This document shows, in pieces, positions 51,687 to 60,166 of a stretch of 64,000 nt of DNA. The DNA comes from Dinoroseobacter sp965279125. Its GTDB lineage: Bacteria; Pseudomonadota; Alphaproteobacteria; Rhodobacterales; Rhodobacteraceae. The DNA lies in NCBI GenBank assembly GCA_965279125.1, contig CBDIHL010000030.1, positions 13,109 to 77,108 on the forward strand, read 5' to 3'. Under the pieces are notes generated by a model that saw only the letters and a program-made list of their open reading frames with translations, had not been told where the DNA came from and did not search any database. The translations under genes and the position numbers were made by a program. Each line of letters opens with the position of its first letter. The first letter of the stretch is position 1.

Positions 51687-52478
51687 TTGGATCTGGGACT
51701 TTCAGGGCGCACAGTTGTGGTCACGGGCGGCTCGTCGGGCATCGGTCTGGCAACCGTGCGCGGGCTTTTGGCCGAGGGCGCGAATGTGGCGTTCTGCGCG
51801 CGCGGGGCCGAGCGGTTGGACGCGGTGCATTCGGATTTGGCGGCGGAGTTCGGCGAGGGTCGAATTTTGAGTGCTGCCTTCTCGGTGCTCGATCGCGCCG
51901 ATGTCGATGCGTTTGCCAGCGCCGTCCAAGCCAAGTTCGGCGGCTGCGACGCGCTGGTGACCAATGCCGGGCAGGGGCGTGTATCGACCTTCGCGGATAC
52001 CAGCGATCAAGACTGGCGCGACGAGTTGGAGCTGAAGTTTTTCTCGCAACTCAACCCGATCCACGCCTTCGCGCCCATGCTGCGTGCGTCTGGCCAAGGG
52101 GCGATTGCCGCGGTTAATTCGCTGCTCGCCTACCAGCCGGAACCGCATATGGTGTGCACCTCCGCGGCGCGCTCGGGTGTGCAGAACCTGCTGAAATCAT
52201 TGGCGAGCGAGCTGGCTCCGGACATCCGCGTGAACTCTATCCTGTTGGGCCTTGTGGACAGCAACCAATGGCAACGCCGGTACGAGGCGCGCGAGGACCC
52301 GACCCAGACCCGCGCGGACTGGTTTGCCGAGCTTGCCGCCAAGAAGAAAATCCCCCTCGGCCGCCTTGGCCATCCCGACGAGCCTGCGCGGGCCTTGATG
52401 TTCCTCGCCTCGCCCGCCGCCAGCTACATCACTGGCGCCCAGCTAGAGATTTCCGGCGGGGTTTCCCGTTTTGCGTGA
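51687..52478 (+). CDS. short-chain dehydrogenase/reductase
   Basis: SDR of 263 residues with VVTGGSSGIGLATV as the cofactor loop, a TNAGQG structural motif, and YITGAQLEISGG at the end. The active-site Tyr appears to be replaced: where YxxxK is expected the sequence reads MVCTSAARSGVQN, so both Tyr and Lys are missing. It may be inactive or use a different mechanism. No ATG fits; a TTG at 51687 with GGAG upstream is the start. Part of the operon from 49930. Confidence 0.82.
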   Translation: MDLGLSGRTVVVTGGSSGIGLATVRGLLAEGANVAFCARGAERLDAVHSDLAAEFGEGRILSAAFSVLDRADVDAFASAVQAKFGGCDALVTNAGQGRVSTFADTSDQDWRDELELKFFSQLNPIHAFAPMLRASGQGAIAAVNSLLAYQPEPHMVCTSAARSGVQNLLKSLASELAPDIRVNSILLGLVDSNQWQRRYEAREDPTQTRADWFAELAAKKKIPLGRLGHPDEPARALMFLASPAASYITGAQLEISGGVSRFA

Positions 52479-52500
52479 CGACCTGACAAGAGAGACCACC

Positions 52501-54153
52501 ATGACCGAAACCGTTGGCCACCAGATCGCGCGCTGCCTGTCCGAGCTTGGCATCACCACCGTCTTCGGTGTCATCTCGATCCACAACATGCCGATCCTCG
52601 ACGCGATTGCGGAGCAAGGCCGCATCCGCTTCGTGCCAGCAAGGGGCGAGGCGGGGGCGATGAACATGGCCGACGCGTTTTCGAGGGTTTCGGGCGAGGT
52701 CGGCGTCTGCCTGACCTCGACCGGCACGGCGGCGGGCAATGCGGCGGGCGGACAGGCGGAGGCGTTGACCGCTGGCAGTAAGGTCCTGCACATCACCACC
52801 CAGATCGACCGCGAGTTCATGGACCGCGACCGCGCCGCCATTCACGACGTGCCGAAACAGCCCGAGATGTTGCGGGGGGTGTCGAAAGCTTATTTCCGCA
52901 TCTGGGATGAGAAGAGTGTGGTTGGGATGCTCGAGGCCGCCGTGCGCGCCGCCTCCACCCCGCCGACGGGGCCGGTCAGCTTGGAAATCCCCGTCGATGT
53001 GCAGCGCTTGGTGGCGGTCGCCTCGGCGCCTTGCACGGTGCCTTTGCCCGCTGTGCCGCATCCGCCCCCCGAGGCGCTCGACGCGCTGGCGGCCCGGATC
53101 AAGGCCGCCAAACGCCCGATGATCTGGCTTGGCGGGGGCGCGCGGGGCGCGCGCGAGGAGGCCACGGAACTGGTCGCGCGCGGCTTTGGCGCCGTCACCT
53201 CGACCCAAGGCCGCGCCACGGTGCCGGAGGAAAACAGCGCCACCTTGGGCGCGTTCAACATGACGCCCGAGGCGCGCGCTGTGTACGCCAAATCCGACCT
53301 GATGATCGTCGTCGGCTCGCGGCTGCGCGGGAACGAGACGTTGAACAACAAGATGGCGCTGCCCAAGCCCTTGATCCAGATCGACTGCGATCAGACCCAA
53401 TCGGGGCGAAATTATCCCGTTGATATGTTCCTGTGCGCCGATGCCAAGCTGGCGTTGCGCGGGTTGCTGGATCGGTTGCCAGAGACCCTCGATGTGGATC
53501 CGCAGCAAGGCTACGACATTGCCGTGGCCCGCGCGCAATCCGAAGGGGTTTTGCGGGGCAAGCTGGGGCCGTATCAGACGGTGGCGGATCATCTGCTGGG
53601 CGTGGTGTCGCGCGGTGCGCATCCGTGGGTGCGCGATGTGACGATCTCGAACTCGACCTTCGGCAACCGCTATGTGCAGGTCGCAGCGCCGCACCTAGGC
53701 GTTCACGCGCTGGGCGGTGGCATCGGTCAGGGGATCGCGATGGGCATCGGGGCCGGGGTCGCCTCGGGCGACAAACGCACGGTGACTTTGCTCGGCGATG
53801 GCGGCGCGATGCTGGGGATTGCCGAGTTGATCACCGCCGTTGGCGAGGGCCTCAACATCACTTTCGTGCTGATGAACGACGCGGCGTATGGCGTGATCGA
53901 GAATATCCAAGACGCGCAATATGACGGGCGCAGGCACTATTCGGCGCTGAAGACGCCCGACTTTGGCAAGCTGTGCGATGCGATTGATATGCCCCATGTG
54001 AAGGTGTCGCGGATCGAGGATTTCGAGGCGGTGTTTGACCGGTCGATGGAGGCCTCTGGCCCGGTCCTCGTCGAGGTGGACATGATCGAGATCGGTCCGT
54101 TTGCCGAGCAATTTGCAGGTCCCCCTGCCGGGGCAGCAGGCGGCAAAACATGA
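52501..54153 (+). CDS. thiamine diphosphate-dependent enzyme (acetolactate synthase/decarboxylase-like)
   Basis: Three-domain ThDP enzyme of 550 residues. Glu50 in RGEAGAMNMADAF activates the cofactor, and GDGGAMLGI (432-440) with ND at 459-460 binds ThDP-Mg. Acetolactate synthase, benzoylformate decarboxylase and 2-hydroxy-CoA lyases share this frame, and the fine assignment is uncertain. In a ring-cleavage operon a decarboxylase or lyase acting on a 2-oxo acid intermediate is most natural. The ATG at 52501 follows AGAGAGACC. Its stop overlaps the next ATG (ATGA). Confidence 0.88.
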   Translation: MTETVGHQIARCLSELGITTVFGVISIHNMPILDAIAEQGRIRFVPARGEAGAMNMADAFSRVSGEVGVCLTSTGTAAGNAAGGQAEALTAGSKVLHITTQIDREFMDRDRAAIHDVPKQPEMLRGVSKAYFRIWDEKSVVGMLEAAVRAASTPPTGPVSLEIPVDVQRLVAVASAPCTVPLPAVPHPPPEALDALAARIKAAKRPMIWLGGGARGAREEATELVARGFGAVTSTQGRATVPEENSATLGAFNMTPEARAVYAKSDLMIVVGSRLRGNETLNNKMALPKPLIQIDCDQTQSGRNYPVDMFLCADAKLALRGLLDRLPETLDVDPQQGYDIAVARAQSEGVLRGKLGPYQTVADHLLGVVSRGAHPWVRDVTISNSTFGNRYVQVAAPHLGVHALGGGIGQGIAMGIGAGVASGDKRTVTLLGDGGAMLGIAELITAVGEGLNITFVLMNDAAYGVIENIQDAQYDGRRHYSALKTPDFGKLCDAIDMPHVKVSRIEDFEAVFDRSMEASGPVLVEVDMIEIGPFAEQFAGPPAGAAGGKT

Positions 54154-54974
54154 CCGCACATCTGGGCCTGATCGGGTTCGGCGCGATTGCGCAGGGGATG
54201 CTGCATGTGCTGGCCGACACAGCCGAGGGGCTGCCCGCGCGGCTGACGGTGTTGGTGCGCGCGGGAAAGGTTGAGGCGACGCAGACGGCGGCCGAGGCCT
54301 TGGTTGCGGGGCGCGCGCAGGTTGCCGTGACCGATGATGTTGCGACGTTGATTGAGGCCAAGCCGGACGTGGTGACTGAGGCTGCGGGCCATTCCGCCGT
54401 GGGGTTCGGCGCGGATGTGCTCCGCGCCGGGATCGACTTTATCGCGGCCTCCATCGGGGCGTTCGCGCAGGACGGGGTGTTAGAGCGCCTCCAACACGCG
54501 GCCCTTGAAGGGGGGGCGCAATTGACCCTGCCTGCGGGGGCCATCGGGGGGATCGACGCGCTCGCTGCCGCAAAGTTGTCGGGCATCACGCAAGTCATCT
54601 ACACAGGCCGCAAACCCCCGCACGCATGGGCCGGATCGCCCGCCGAGGCCGTAGTGGACCTTGGCGCATTAACCAAGGCGGAGGCCTTTTTCGAAGGCAC
54701 AGCACGGCAAGCCGCCAGCCAGTACCCCAAGAACGCCAATGTCGCCGCGACCCTCGCGCTGGCCGGATGCGGGTTTGACGAGACGCAAGTGCGCCTCGTC
54801 GCCGATCCCGAAGCCACGGCCAACACGCATGAGTTTTCCGTGCGCTCAGGGGCCGTCGATTTCGAGATGACGCTGGTTGGCAAGGCCTCGCCGTTGAACC
54901 CCAAAACCTCTCAATCCACGGTGCTGAGTTTGGCGCGCGCGCTGCGCAACCGCTCGGCCGCCATCATCATCTAG
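54150..54974 (+). CDS. aspartate dehydrogenase-family NAD(P)-dependent oxidoreductase
   Basis: A 274-residue protein of the AspDH/NadX family. The Rossmann loop is LGLIGFGAIAQGML, followed by VTEAAGHSAV, TLPAGAIGGIDALAAA, YPKNANVAATLALAG and THEFSVRSG, with the catalytic His in NTHE. Family members oxidise L-aspartate to iminoaspartate or, in catabolic operons, act on related amino or imino acids. Its place between the ThDP and aldehyde dehydrogenase genes suggests an amino-acid or nitrogen-bearing intermediate, not NAD synthesis. Overlaps the ThDP gene by four bases. Confidence 0.85.
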   Translation: MTAHLGLIGFGAIAQGMLHVLADTAEGLPARLTVLVRAGKVEATQTAAEALVAGRAQVAVTDDVATLIEAKPDVVTEAAGHSAVGFGADVLRAGIDFIAASIGAFAQDGVLERLQHAALEGGAQLTLPAGAIGGIDALAAAKLSGITQVIYTGRKPPHAWAGSPAEAVVDLGALTKAEAFFEGTARQAASQYPKNANVAATLALAGCGFDETQVRLVADPEATANTHEFSVRSGAVDFEMTLVGKASPLNPKTSQSTVLSLARALRNRSAAIII

Positions 54975-54983
54975 GGGCCCGTC

Positions 54984-56468
54984 ATGGACCACGCATTCGG
55001 CAACGGCGAGCTCTATATCGGGGGCGTTTGGGCCAAGGGGCGGGGCGCTCCGATCACCTCGATTTTCGCGGCAGAAGGGGTGGAGAACCAGACCCTGAAC
55101 GGCGCGTCCCCCGAGGATGTGGAGCTGGCGATTGCGCGCGCGAAGGCGGCGCAATCGGACCCTGCGTGGGTTGGCCTGAAGCCCCATGAGCGCGCGCAAT
55201 ACCTCTACAAAATCTCCGACGGCATCACCGCCAATATCGACCGCATCTCGTTTATTCAAAGCCGCGACACGTCGAAAAACCTCGCCGAAACGCGCGCGCT
55301 CGCGATGTCCGCGGCTGCCACGTTCCGCTATTTCGGCGCGGTGCTGGAGACGAGCGATGAGCTGCTGACCGTCCCGCGCGGCGACTACCTGACCTATTCG
55401 GTGCATGACGCGCTCGGCCTCGTGGCCGCGATCACGCCGTGGAATTCGCCCATAGCATCAGATGCCCAGAAGGTCGCGCCCGCCTTGGCTGCGGGCAATG
55501 CGGTGCTGCTGAAACCCGCCAGCTGGTCGCCGCTGACCGCATTAGAACTGGCGCGGATCATTGACGAGAGCGGTTTGCCGAAAGGGCTGTTCTCGGTGCT
55601 GCCGGGATCGGGGCGCGAGGTGGGCAACTTGTTAGTGTCGCATCGGGATGTCGCGAAGGTCTCGTTTACAGGGGGGACGTCCACAGGGCGGCATCTGGCC
55701 CATGCGGCGGCGGAGAAGCTGATGCCGATCTCGTTGGAATTGGGCGGGAAATCCCCCACGATCGTGTTTGATGATTGTGATGTGGATCAGGCGATTGCGG
55801 GGATTTTGTTCGGGATATTCTCGTCTTCGGGACAAAGCTGCATAGCGGGTTCGCGGTTGTTCGTGCAGAACACGATTTATGCGCGTTTCATGGCGCGGTT
55901 GGTCGAAGCGACAAAGGCTCTCAAGGTCGGGCATCCGTTCGATGCGGCCACGCAAGTGTCGTCGCTGGTCCACGCAGATCACCGCAAAACCGTCGAGGAT
56001 TACGTGGCCCTTGCCCGCGAAGAAGGCGGCGAAGTGCTGACCGGCGGCGCGCGGCCCGAGGGGGCGGCTTATGCAAACGGCGCGTATTACATGCCTACCA
56101 TCATCCAAGGCTTGCCCAATACCGCGCAGGTCTGCCGGGAGGAGATATTCGGTCCGGTCCTGATCGCCCAACCCTTCGCGGACGAGGCGGATGTGATCGC
56201 GAAGTCCAATGACAATGAGTATGGCTTGGCACTGGGCATCTGGTCCAAAGACCACCCCAAATGCTGGCGCATCGCGCGCGCGATCAAGGCGGGCACGGTC
56301 TGGGTGAACACCTACAAGCAGTTCTCCATCTCGACGCCGTTTGGCGGGGACGGGGCCAGCGGGATTGGGCGCGAGAAGGGGCGGCAGGGCTTGCGGGCCT
56401 ACCAGACGCAAAAGTCGATTTACGAGGATATGAGCGGCGCACCCCATCCTTGGGCGCGCTGGCCGTGA
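54984..56468 (+). CDS. aldehyde dehydrogenase (HMSD/AMSD-like)
   Basis: NAD(P)-dependent aldehyde dehydrogenase of 494 residues. Asn154 in TPWNSP, Glu252 in LELGGKSPTIVF and the nucleophile Cys286 in SSGQSCIAGS are all present. Relatives oxidise 2-hydroxymuconic or 2-aminomuconic semialdehydes in ring-cleavage pathways, which suits the extradiol gene two kb upstream. It is the last gene of the forward operon that begins at 49930 and converges with the IclR gene four bases later. Confidence 0.93.
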   Translation: MDHAFGNGELYIGGVWAKGRGAPITSIFAAEGVENQTLNGASPEDVELAIARAKAAQSDPAWVGLKPHERAQYLYKISDGITANIDRISFIQSRDTSKNLAETRALAMSAAATFRYFGAVLETSDELLTVPRGDYLTYSVHDALGLVAAITPWNSPIASDAQKVAPALAAGNAVLLKPASWSPLTALELARIIDESGLPKGLFSVLPGSGREVGNLLVSHRDVAKVSFTGGTSTGRHLAHAAAEKLMPISLELGGKSPTIVFDDCDVDQAIAGILFGIFSSSGQSCIAGSRLFVQNTIYARFMARLVEATKALKVGHPFDAATQVSSLVHADHRKTVEDYVALAREEGGEVLTGGARPEGAAYANGAYYMPTIIQGLPNTAQVCREEIFGPVLIAQPFADEADVIAKSNDNEYGLALGIWSKDHPKCWRIARAIKAGTVWVNTYKQFSISTPFGGDGASGIGREKGRQGLRAYQTQKSIYEDMSGAPHPWARWP

Positions 56469-56472
56469 CGCG

Positions 56473-57258
56473 CTAGCGGTAGCCCAATTCCATCGACGCG
56501 CGGGCTGCGGCCTCGCGCACGGCATCGCGGATCACGGATGTCCCTGCCTCCGTTTCGGCCACAAAGGCCACTTGCGCCCCCGACACGTTCAGCCCGCCCA
56601 CGGGCGCCCCGGTATGGTCGCGGATGACGGCGGCGCAGGACCCGATGCCTTGCTCGAAATTGCCCTCGCTCCAGGCCACGCCAGCCGCTTTGTCGGCGAC
56701 AGCTTGCTGAACCACCCCGTCCAACGTGAGGGGCGTTTTGTTGGTCGCTGCACTGAGGGGCGCATCGGCAAAGAGCGCCTCTAGATGCGGCACGGGCAGC
56801 TCGGCCAAGATCACCCGCCCGATGGACGAGGCATGCGCGGGCAGCCGCGATCCGGCGCGCACATTGCTGACCAGATGGGTGTTCGGCGTCTCGCGCCCCA
56901 GATAGATAATGTCGCGGCCATCGAGGATGCCCAGATGCGCGGACATGCCTGTTTGCGCACATAGATCGGCCAGAATAGGCTGACACACCTGCACAATATC
57001 GCGGCCATGGATTGCCTGCGCGCCAAGGCTGATTAAGCCCGCGCCGAGGCGGTAACCTGCGCCCTCGGCAATTTCCTCGATCATGCGGGTGTCGAGCAGC
57101 GTGTGGATCAGGCGGATCAGGGTCGTGCGGTTGATCCCGAGGTCTTTGGAGGCGGTCGAAAGGTTGCGGCACGTCTTCCCGTCGCCGATATAGCGCATCA
57201 GCTTGATGGCGCGCTCGACCGGCGGGACCGAGTAGGTTGTCGTTCCATCCGGTGTCAT
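56473..57258 (-). CDS. IclR-family transcriptional regulator
   Basis: A 261-residue regulator with an N-terminal winged helix-turn-helix (VERAIKLMRYIGDG; LGINRTTLIRLIHTLLD) and the C-terminal IclR effector domain (RLGAGLISLGAQA; SHLVSNVRAGSRLPAHASSIGRVILAEL; GVAWSEGNFEQGIGSCAAVI). The start at 57258 has GAGAGG nine bases upstream; an ATG at 57291 is possible. It sits between two forward operons that carry the same operator, so it most likely controls both, and its own promoter contains two GAACA half-sites. IclR proteins act as repressors or activators for aromatic catabolism. Confidence 0.94.
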   Translation of the reverse strand: MTPDGTTTYSVPPVERAIKLMRYIGDGKTCRNLSTASKDLGINRTTLIRLIHTLLDTRMIEEIAEGAGYRLGAGLISLGAQAIHGRDIVQVCQPILADLCAQTGMSAHLGILDGRDIIYLGRETPNTHLVSNVRAGSRLPAHASSIGRVILAELPVPHLEALFADAPLSAATNKTPLTLDGVVQQAVADKAAGVAWSEGNFEQGIGSCAAVIRDHTGAPVGGLNVSGAQVAFVAETEAGTSVIRDAVREAAARASMELGYR

Positions 57259-57397
57259 GGTCTTGCGCCTCTCTTTTCCGTGCCTGCCCATATTAGAACA
57301 ATTTTGGCGTATTTGAACATTTATTCCGCATATGAGGGGCGGAATCCGGGCTCCCGCACTTAGAATTCCTTGACCTGTCCCTCCAAGCCTCCTACGC

Positions 57398-57423
57398 TTT
57401 GAACATGATGTTCATAATAGAAC
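57398..57423. promoter_or_regulatory. putative IclR operator 2 (palindrome plus third half-site)
   Basis: TTTGAACA-TGA-TGTTCATA is followed after five bases of spacing from the TGTTCA core by GAAC, with the same half-site order and spacing as at 49881-49906. It ends 25 bases before the monooxygenase ATG and lies in the divergent gap facing the iclR gene. PcaU-type IclR regulators bind an arrangement of a palindrome plus a direct repeat, so a match in architecture is established knowledge; the binding here is inferred. Confidence 0.75.
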
Positions 57424-57447
57424 ACATCCGGGAGTGACAAGGCTAAA

Positions 57448-58578
57448 ATGTCCAAGCTGAAGATTGGGATCTGTGGCGGTGGTGTCGGCGGGTTATGCGC
57501 CGCGATTGCCTTGCGCAAAGCGGGCCACGATGTGGACGTGTTCGAGCAAGCGCGCGCCATGAACCGTGTCGGCGCGGATGTGAACTTGACGCCGAATGCG
57601 GTCTTCGCGCTCGACCAACTTGGGGTGGGCGACTACCTGCGCGCGCATTCCTCGCGCCCGACATATCGGATCAGCCGCGACGGGGTGACGGGCGAGGAGA
57701 CGTCCCGGATGCCGATGAGCACGGCGGCGGAAGAAAAATACGGCGCCCCGCAATTGACCATCCACCGGGCGGATTTGCTTGAGGCATTGCGGGCCGAGTT
57801 GCCCGAGGGTTGCCTGCATCTCGGCAAATCGGCCAAGGCCCTTAGCCTGCACGAAGGCAGCGCCGAGATCACCTTTGCCGACGACACCACCCGCAGCTTT
57901 GATCTGGTGATTGGCGCGGACGGCATCCACTCGGTCGTGCGCGAAGCGCTCTGGGGGCAGGACAACCCGACATTCACCGGCATGGTCTCCTATCGGGGCG
58001 TATTCCCGGCGGACAAAGCGAAAGACCTGCCCGACACGGACGCGTTTACTAAGTGGTGGGGCGAGACCTCCGAGAAGCAGATCGTCACCTTCCCGCTGAC
58101 CCAAGGCCGCGAGATTTTCGTCTTCGCGACCACGCCCCAAGACGGCTGGTCTGAGGAAGGCTGGACGCTGCCCGGCGATGTGGACGAGTTGCGCGCGGCC
58201 TATGCGAATTTCCACCCTGATGCGCAGAAATTGCTCGGTGCGCTCGACACCGTGACCCGCTCGGCCCTGCATGTCCGTGATCCGATGGAGCAATGGGCCA
58301 AGGGGCGCGCGACGATCCTTGGCGATGCGGCCCATCCGATGGTGCCGTTCATGGCGCAAGGGGCGTGCATGGCGATCGAGGATGCGGTCGTTTTGGGGCG
58401 CGCTTTGACGAGTGCGAGTGATGCTAGCCTCGCTGAAGCGCTGGAAACCTACGAGGCCGAACGCAAACCCCGCACCGCGAAAATTCAAGAAAGCAGCCTC
58501 GCCAATGAATGGCTGAAGAAGGGCAGTAATGCCGATTGGGTCTACGGCTACAACGCCTGGGCCACCCCGCTAAGCTAA
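57448..58578 (+). CDS. FAD-dependent aromatic-ring monooxygenase (salicylate/6-hydroxynicotinate hydroxylase-like)
   Basis: Group A flavin hydroxylase of 376 residues. GICGGGVGGLCAAIALRKAG binds FAD, GADGIHSVVRE is the DG motif and GDAAHPMVPFMAQGACMAIEDA the second FAD motif. Relatives hydroxylate salicylate, 6-hydroxynicotinate or 3-hydroxybenzoate with NAD(P)H and oxygen. GGGAG precedes the ATG 32 bases after operator 2. It begins an operon with the TRAP transporter, sulfatase and a second monooxygenase. Substrate unknown but presumably a phenol-like acid. Confidence 0.92.
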   Translation: MSKLKIGICGGGVGGLCAAIALRKAGHDVDVFEQARAMNRVGADVNLTPNAVFALDQLGVGDYLRAHSSRPTYRISRDGVTGEETSRMPMSTAAEEKYGAPQLTIHRADLLEALRAELPEGCLHLGKSAKALSLHEGSAEITFADDTTRSFDLVIGADGIHSVVREALWGQDNPTFTGMVSYRGVFPADKAKDLPDTDAFTKWWGETSEKQIVTFPLTQGREIFVFATTPQDGWSEEGWTLPGDVDELRAAYANFHPDAQKLLGALDTVTRSALHVRDPMEQWAKGRATILGDAAHPMVPFMAQGACMAIEDAVVLGRALTSASDASLAEALETYEAERKPRTAKIQESSLANEWLKKGSNADWVYGYNAWATPLS

Positions 58579-58608
58579 ACTGACCAACACCAACAACCGG
58601 GAGATACC

Positions 58609-59568
58609 ATGAAACACCTTCTGAAATCTGCGCTGGCCGCCACTTTGCTGGCCGCCCCTGCCACAGCCGAAGTCACCATGAATGCCGTGACCTTGGTGCC
58701 AAAACCCGTCTCCATCGCCGCCCCTTTCGGGATGTTTGTCGATGCGGTGAACGAGCGGTTTGAGGGCAAAGTCCAGATCAACTGGCGCGGTGGTCCCGAG
58801 GTTCTACCGCCCTTCGGTCAGGCCGAAGCCGTGCGCAATGGCGCGATGGACATGACCTATACCAGCCCCAGCTATTACTCGGGCCTCGTGCCAACCTCGG
58901 GCACGATGAACCTGTCGTTCAAGGGCTATGAGGAAATCGCCGCCACGAATTACCACGAGCGGATGACAGAGCTGCATGCCGAGAAAGACCTTGTTTATCT
59001 TGGCGAGATCCCGGCATCGGACCTGAACTTCCTGATCTATATGGCCGATCCGGTCAGCAGCCTCGCCGATCTTGAAGGCAAGCGCATCCGCGTGTTCCCA
59101 GCGCTTCTGCCGATGGTGCAAGCCCTTGGCGCGGAAGCGATTGTTTTGCCGATGGGCGAGATCTTCACCGCGATGGAGCGTGGCACAATCGACGGCTTTA
59201 TGCAGGGTCCAGTGGGCAATCACGCGCAGTTTGAAGGGGTTGTGGACACTGTGATCTATCCCGGCGTCTACCGCGCGGGCTTCCCGGTGCTTGTGAACAA
59301 GGACACCTGGGCTGAGGTCGATGCGGATACCCAAGCCGAGCTGATCACCTTCCTGCGTGACGAGCTGGCCCCTGAGCTGGACAAGATCTGGGTCGATGAT
59401 CTGGCCGAAGGCGTTGCCGCGATGGATGCCGCCGGTTTCACCCGGCTTGAGCTGAGCGCCGAAGAAGCCGCCACGCTAGAGCAGACCGCCATGGACGCCG
59501 CTTGGGGCGCTTTGGCCGTGAGTGCTGGCGACGAGGTCACGGCCGAGCTGCGCGCGATGATGGAATAA
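58609..59568 (+). CDS. dctP: TRAP transporter substrate-binding protein
   Basis: DctP-type periplasmic receptor of 319 residues with a signal peptide (MKHLLKSALAATLLAAPATA). It opens with NAVTLVPKPVSI and has the usual GGPEVLPPFGQAEAVRNGAMD region and AEAIVLPMGEIFTAMERGTIDGFMQGPVG, where the Arg contact of dicarboxylate receptors is followed by GTIDG. Unusual members bind aromatic acids, so the nearby hydroxylases suggest such a ligand. GGGAG precedes the ATG, and a hairpin separates it from dctQ. Confidence 0.93.
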   Translation: MKHLLKSALAATLLAAPATAEVTMNAVTLVPKPVSIAAPFGMFVDAVNERFEGKVQINWRGGPEVLPPFGQAEAVRNGAMDMTYTSPSYYSGLVPTSGTMNLSFKGYEEIAATNYHERMTELHAEKDLVYLGEIPASDLNFLIYMADPVSSLADLEGKRIRVFPALLPMVQALGAEAIVLPMGEIFTAMERGTIDGFMQGPVGNHAQFEGVVDTVIYPGVYRAGFPVLVNKDTWAEVDADTQAELITFLRDELAPELDKIWVDDLAEGVAAMDAAGFTRLELSAEEAATLEQTAMDAAWGALAVSAGDEVTAELRAMME

Positions 59569-59593
59569 TTCCCGCCTTCGCTGTCTAACTCTA

Positions 59594-59620
59594 CCTGTCG
59601 GGGCGCCATGTCCCGGCAGG
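59594..59620 (+). terminator. hairpin between dctP and dctQ
   Basis: CCTGTCGGG pairs with CCCGGCAGG over a nine-base loop (one G-U pair) 25 bases after the dctP stop. There is no T run. It likely raises receptor yield over the membrane parts, as proposed for the tctC-tctB hairpin. Confidence 0.5.
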
Positions 59621-59662
59621 ACACCTTCTATATCCATCGCCCCTTCGGGAACACGCTGACCC

Positions 59663-60163
59663 ATGCCGCACACCTACCAGACCGTCGCGCGACTGTTCAG
59701 TCGGATGAACCTGATCTGCGCGGGCGCGGGGGCCGCGATCCTGTTTTTCGTCGCCTCCATTATCTTGTGGGAAGTGCTTAGCCGTTCGATTTTCGACCAA
59801 TCGCGCCTCTGGGTGATTGAGGTCAGCGAATATTCCCTTCTTTTCATTACCTTCCTCGGCGCGCCCTATCTGCTTGAGAAGAACATGCATGTCGTGCTCG
59901 ACCTCGTGTATGACAGCCTCGGCCCCACATGGCGGCGCATTGCGACTGTGACCAACGCCTCCATCGGCCTCGCGATCTGCGCGATCCTGACGGTTGTAGG
60001 CATCATGGTCGTCATCGATCAATACGAGGTCGGCGTCCGCCAAACCACGGTCATGGCCCCCTATAGCTTCTGGATCACCGCCGCCTTGCCGTTCGGGATG
60101 TTCCTTATGGGGTTCCAGTTCCTCGACAAAGGCCTGCGCGCGCTCGCAGGCGAGGACGTCTAG
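59663..60163 (+). CDS. dctQ: TRAP transporter small membrane subunit
   Basis: A 166-residue DctQ protein with four helices. It begins PHTYQTVARLFSRMNLICAGAGAAILFFVASIILWEVLSRSIF and keeps the conserved EYSLLFITFLGAPYLLEKNMHVVLDL segment. It precedes dctM by three bases. Required for carrier assembly; works with dctP and dctM. Confidence 0.92.
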   Translation: MPHTYQTVARLFSRMNLICAGAGAAILFFVASIILWEVLSRSIFDQSRLWVIEVSEYSLLFITFLGAPYLLEKNMHVVLDLVYDSLGPTWRRIATVTNASIGLAICAILTVVGIMVVIDQYEVGVRQTTVMAPYSFWITAALPFGMFLMGFQFLDKGLRALAGEDV

Positions 60164-60166
60164 ATC

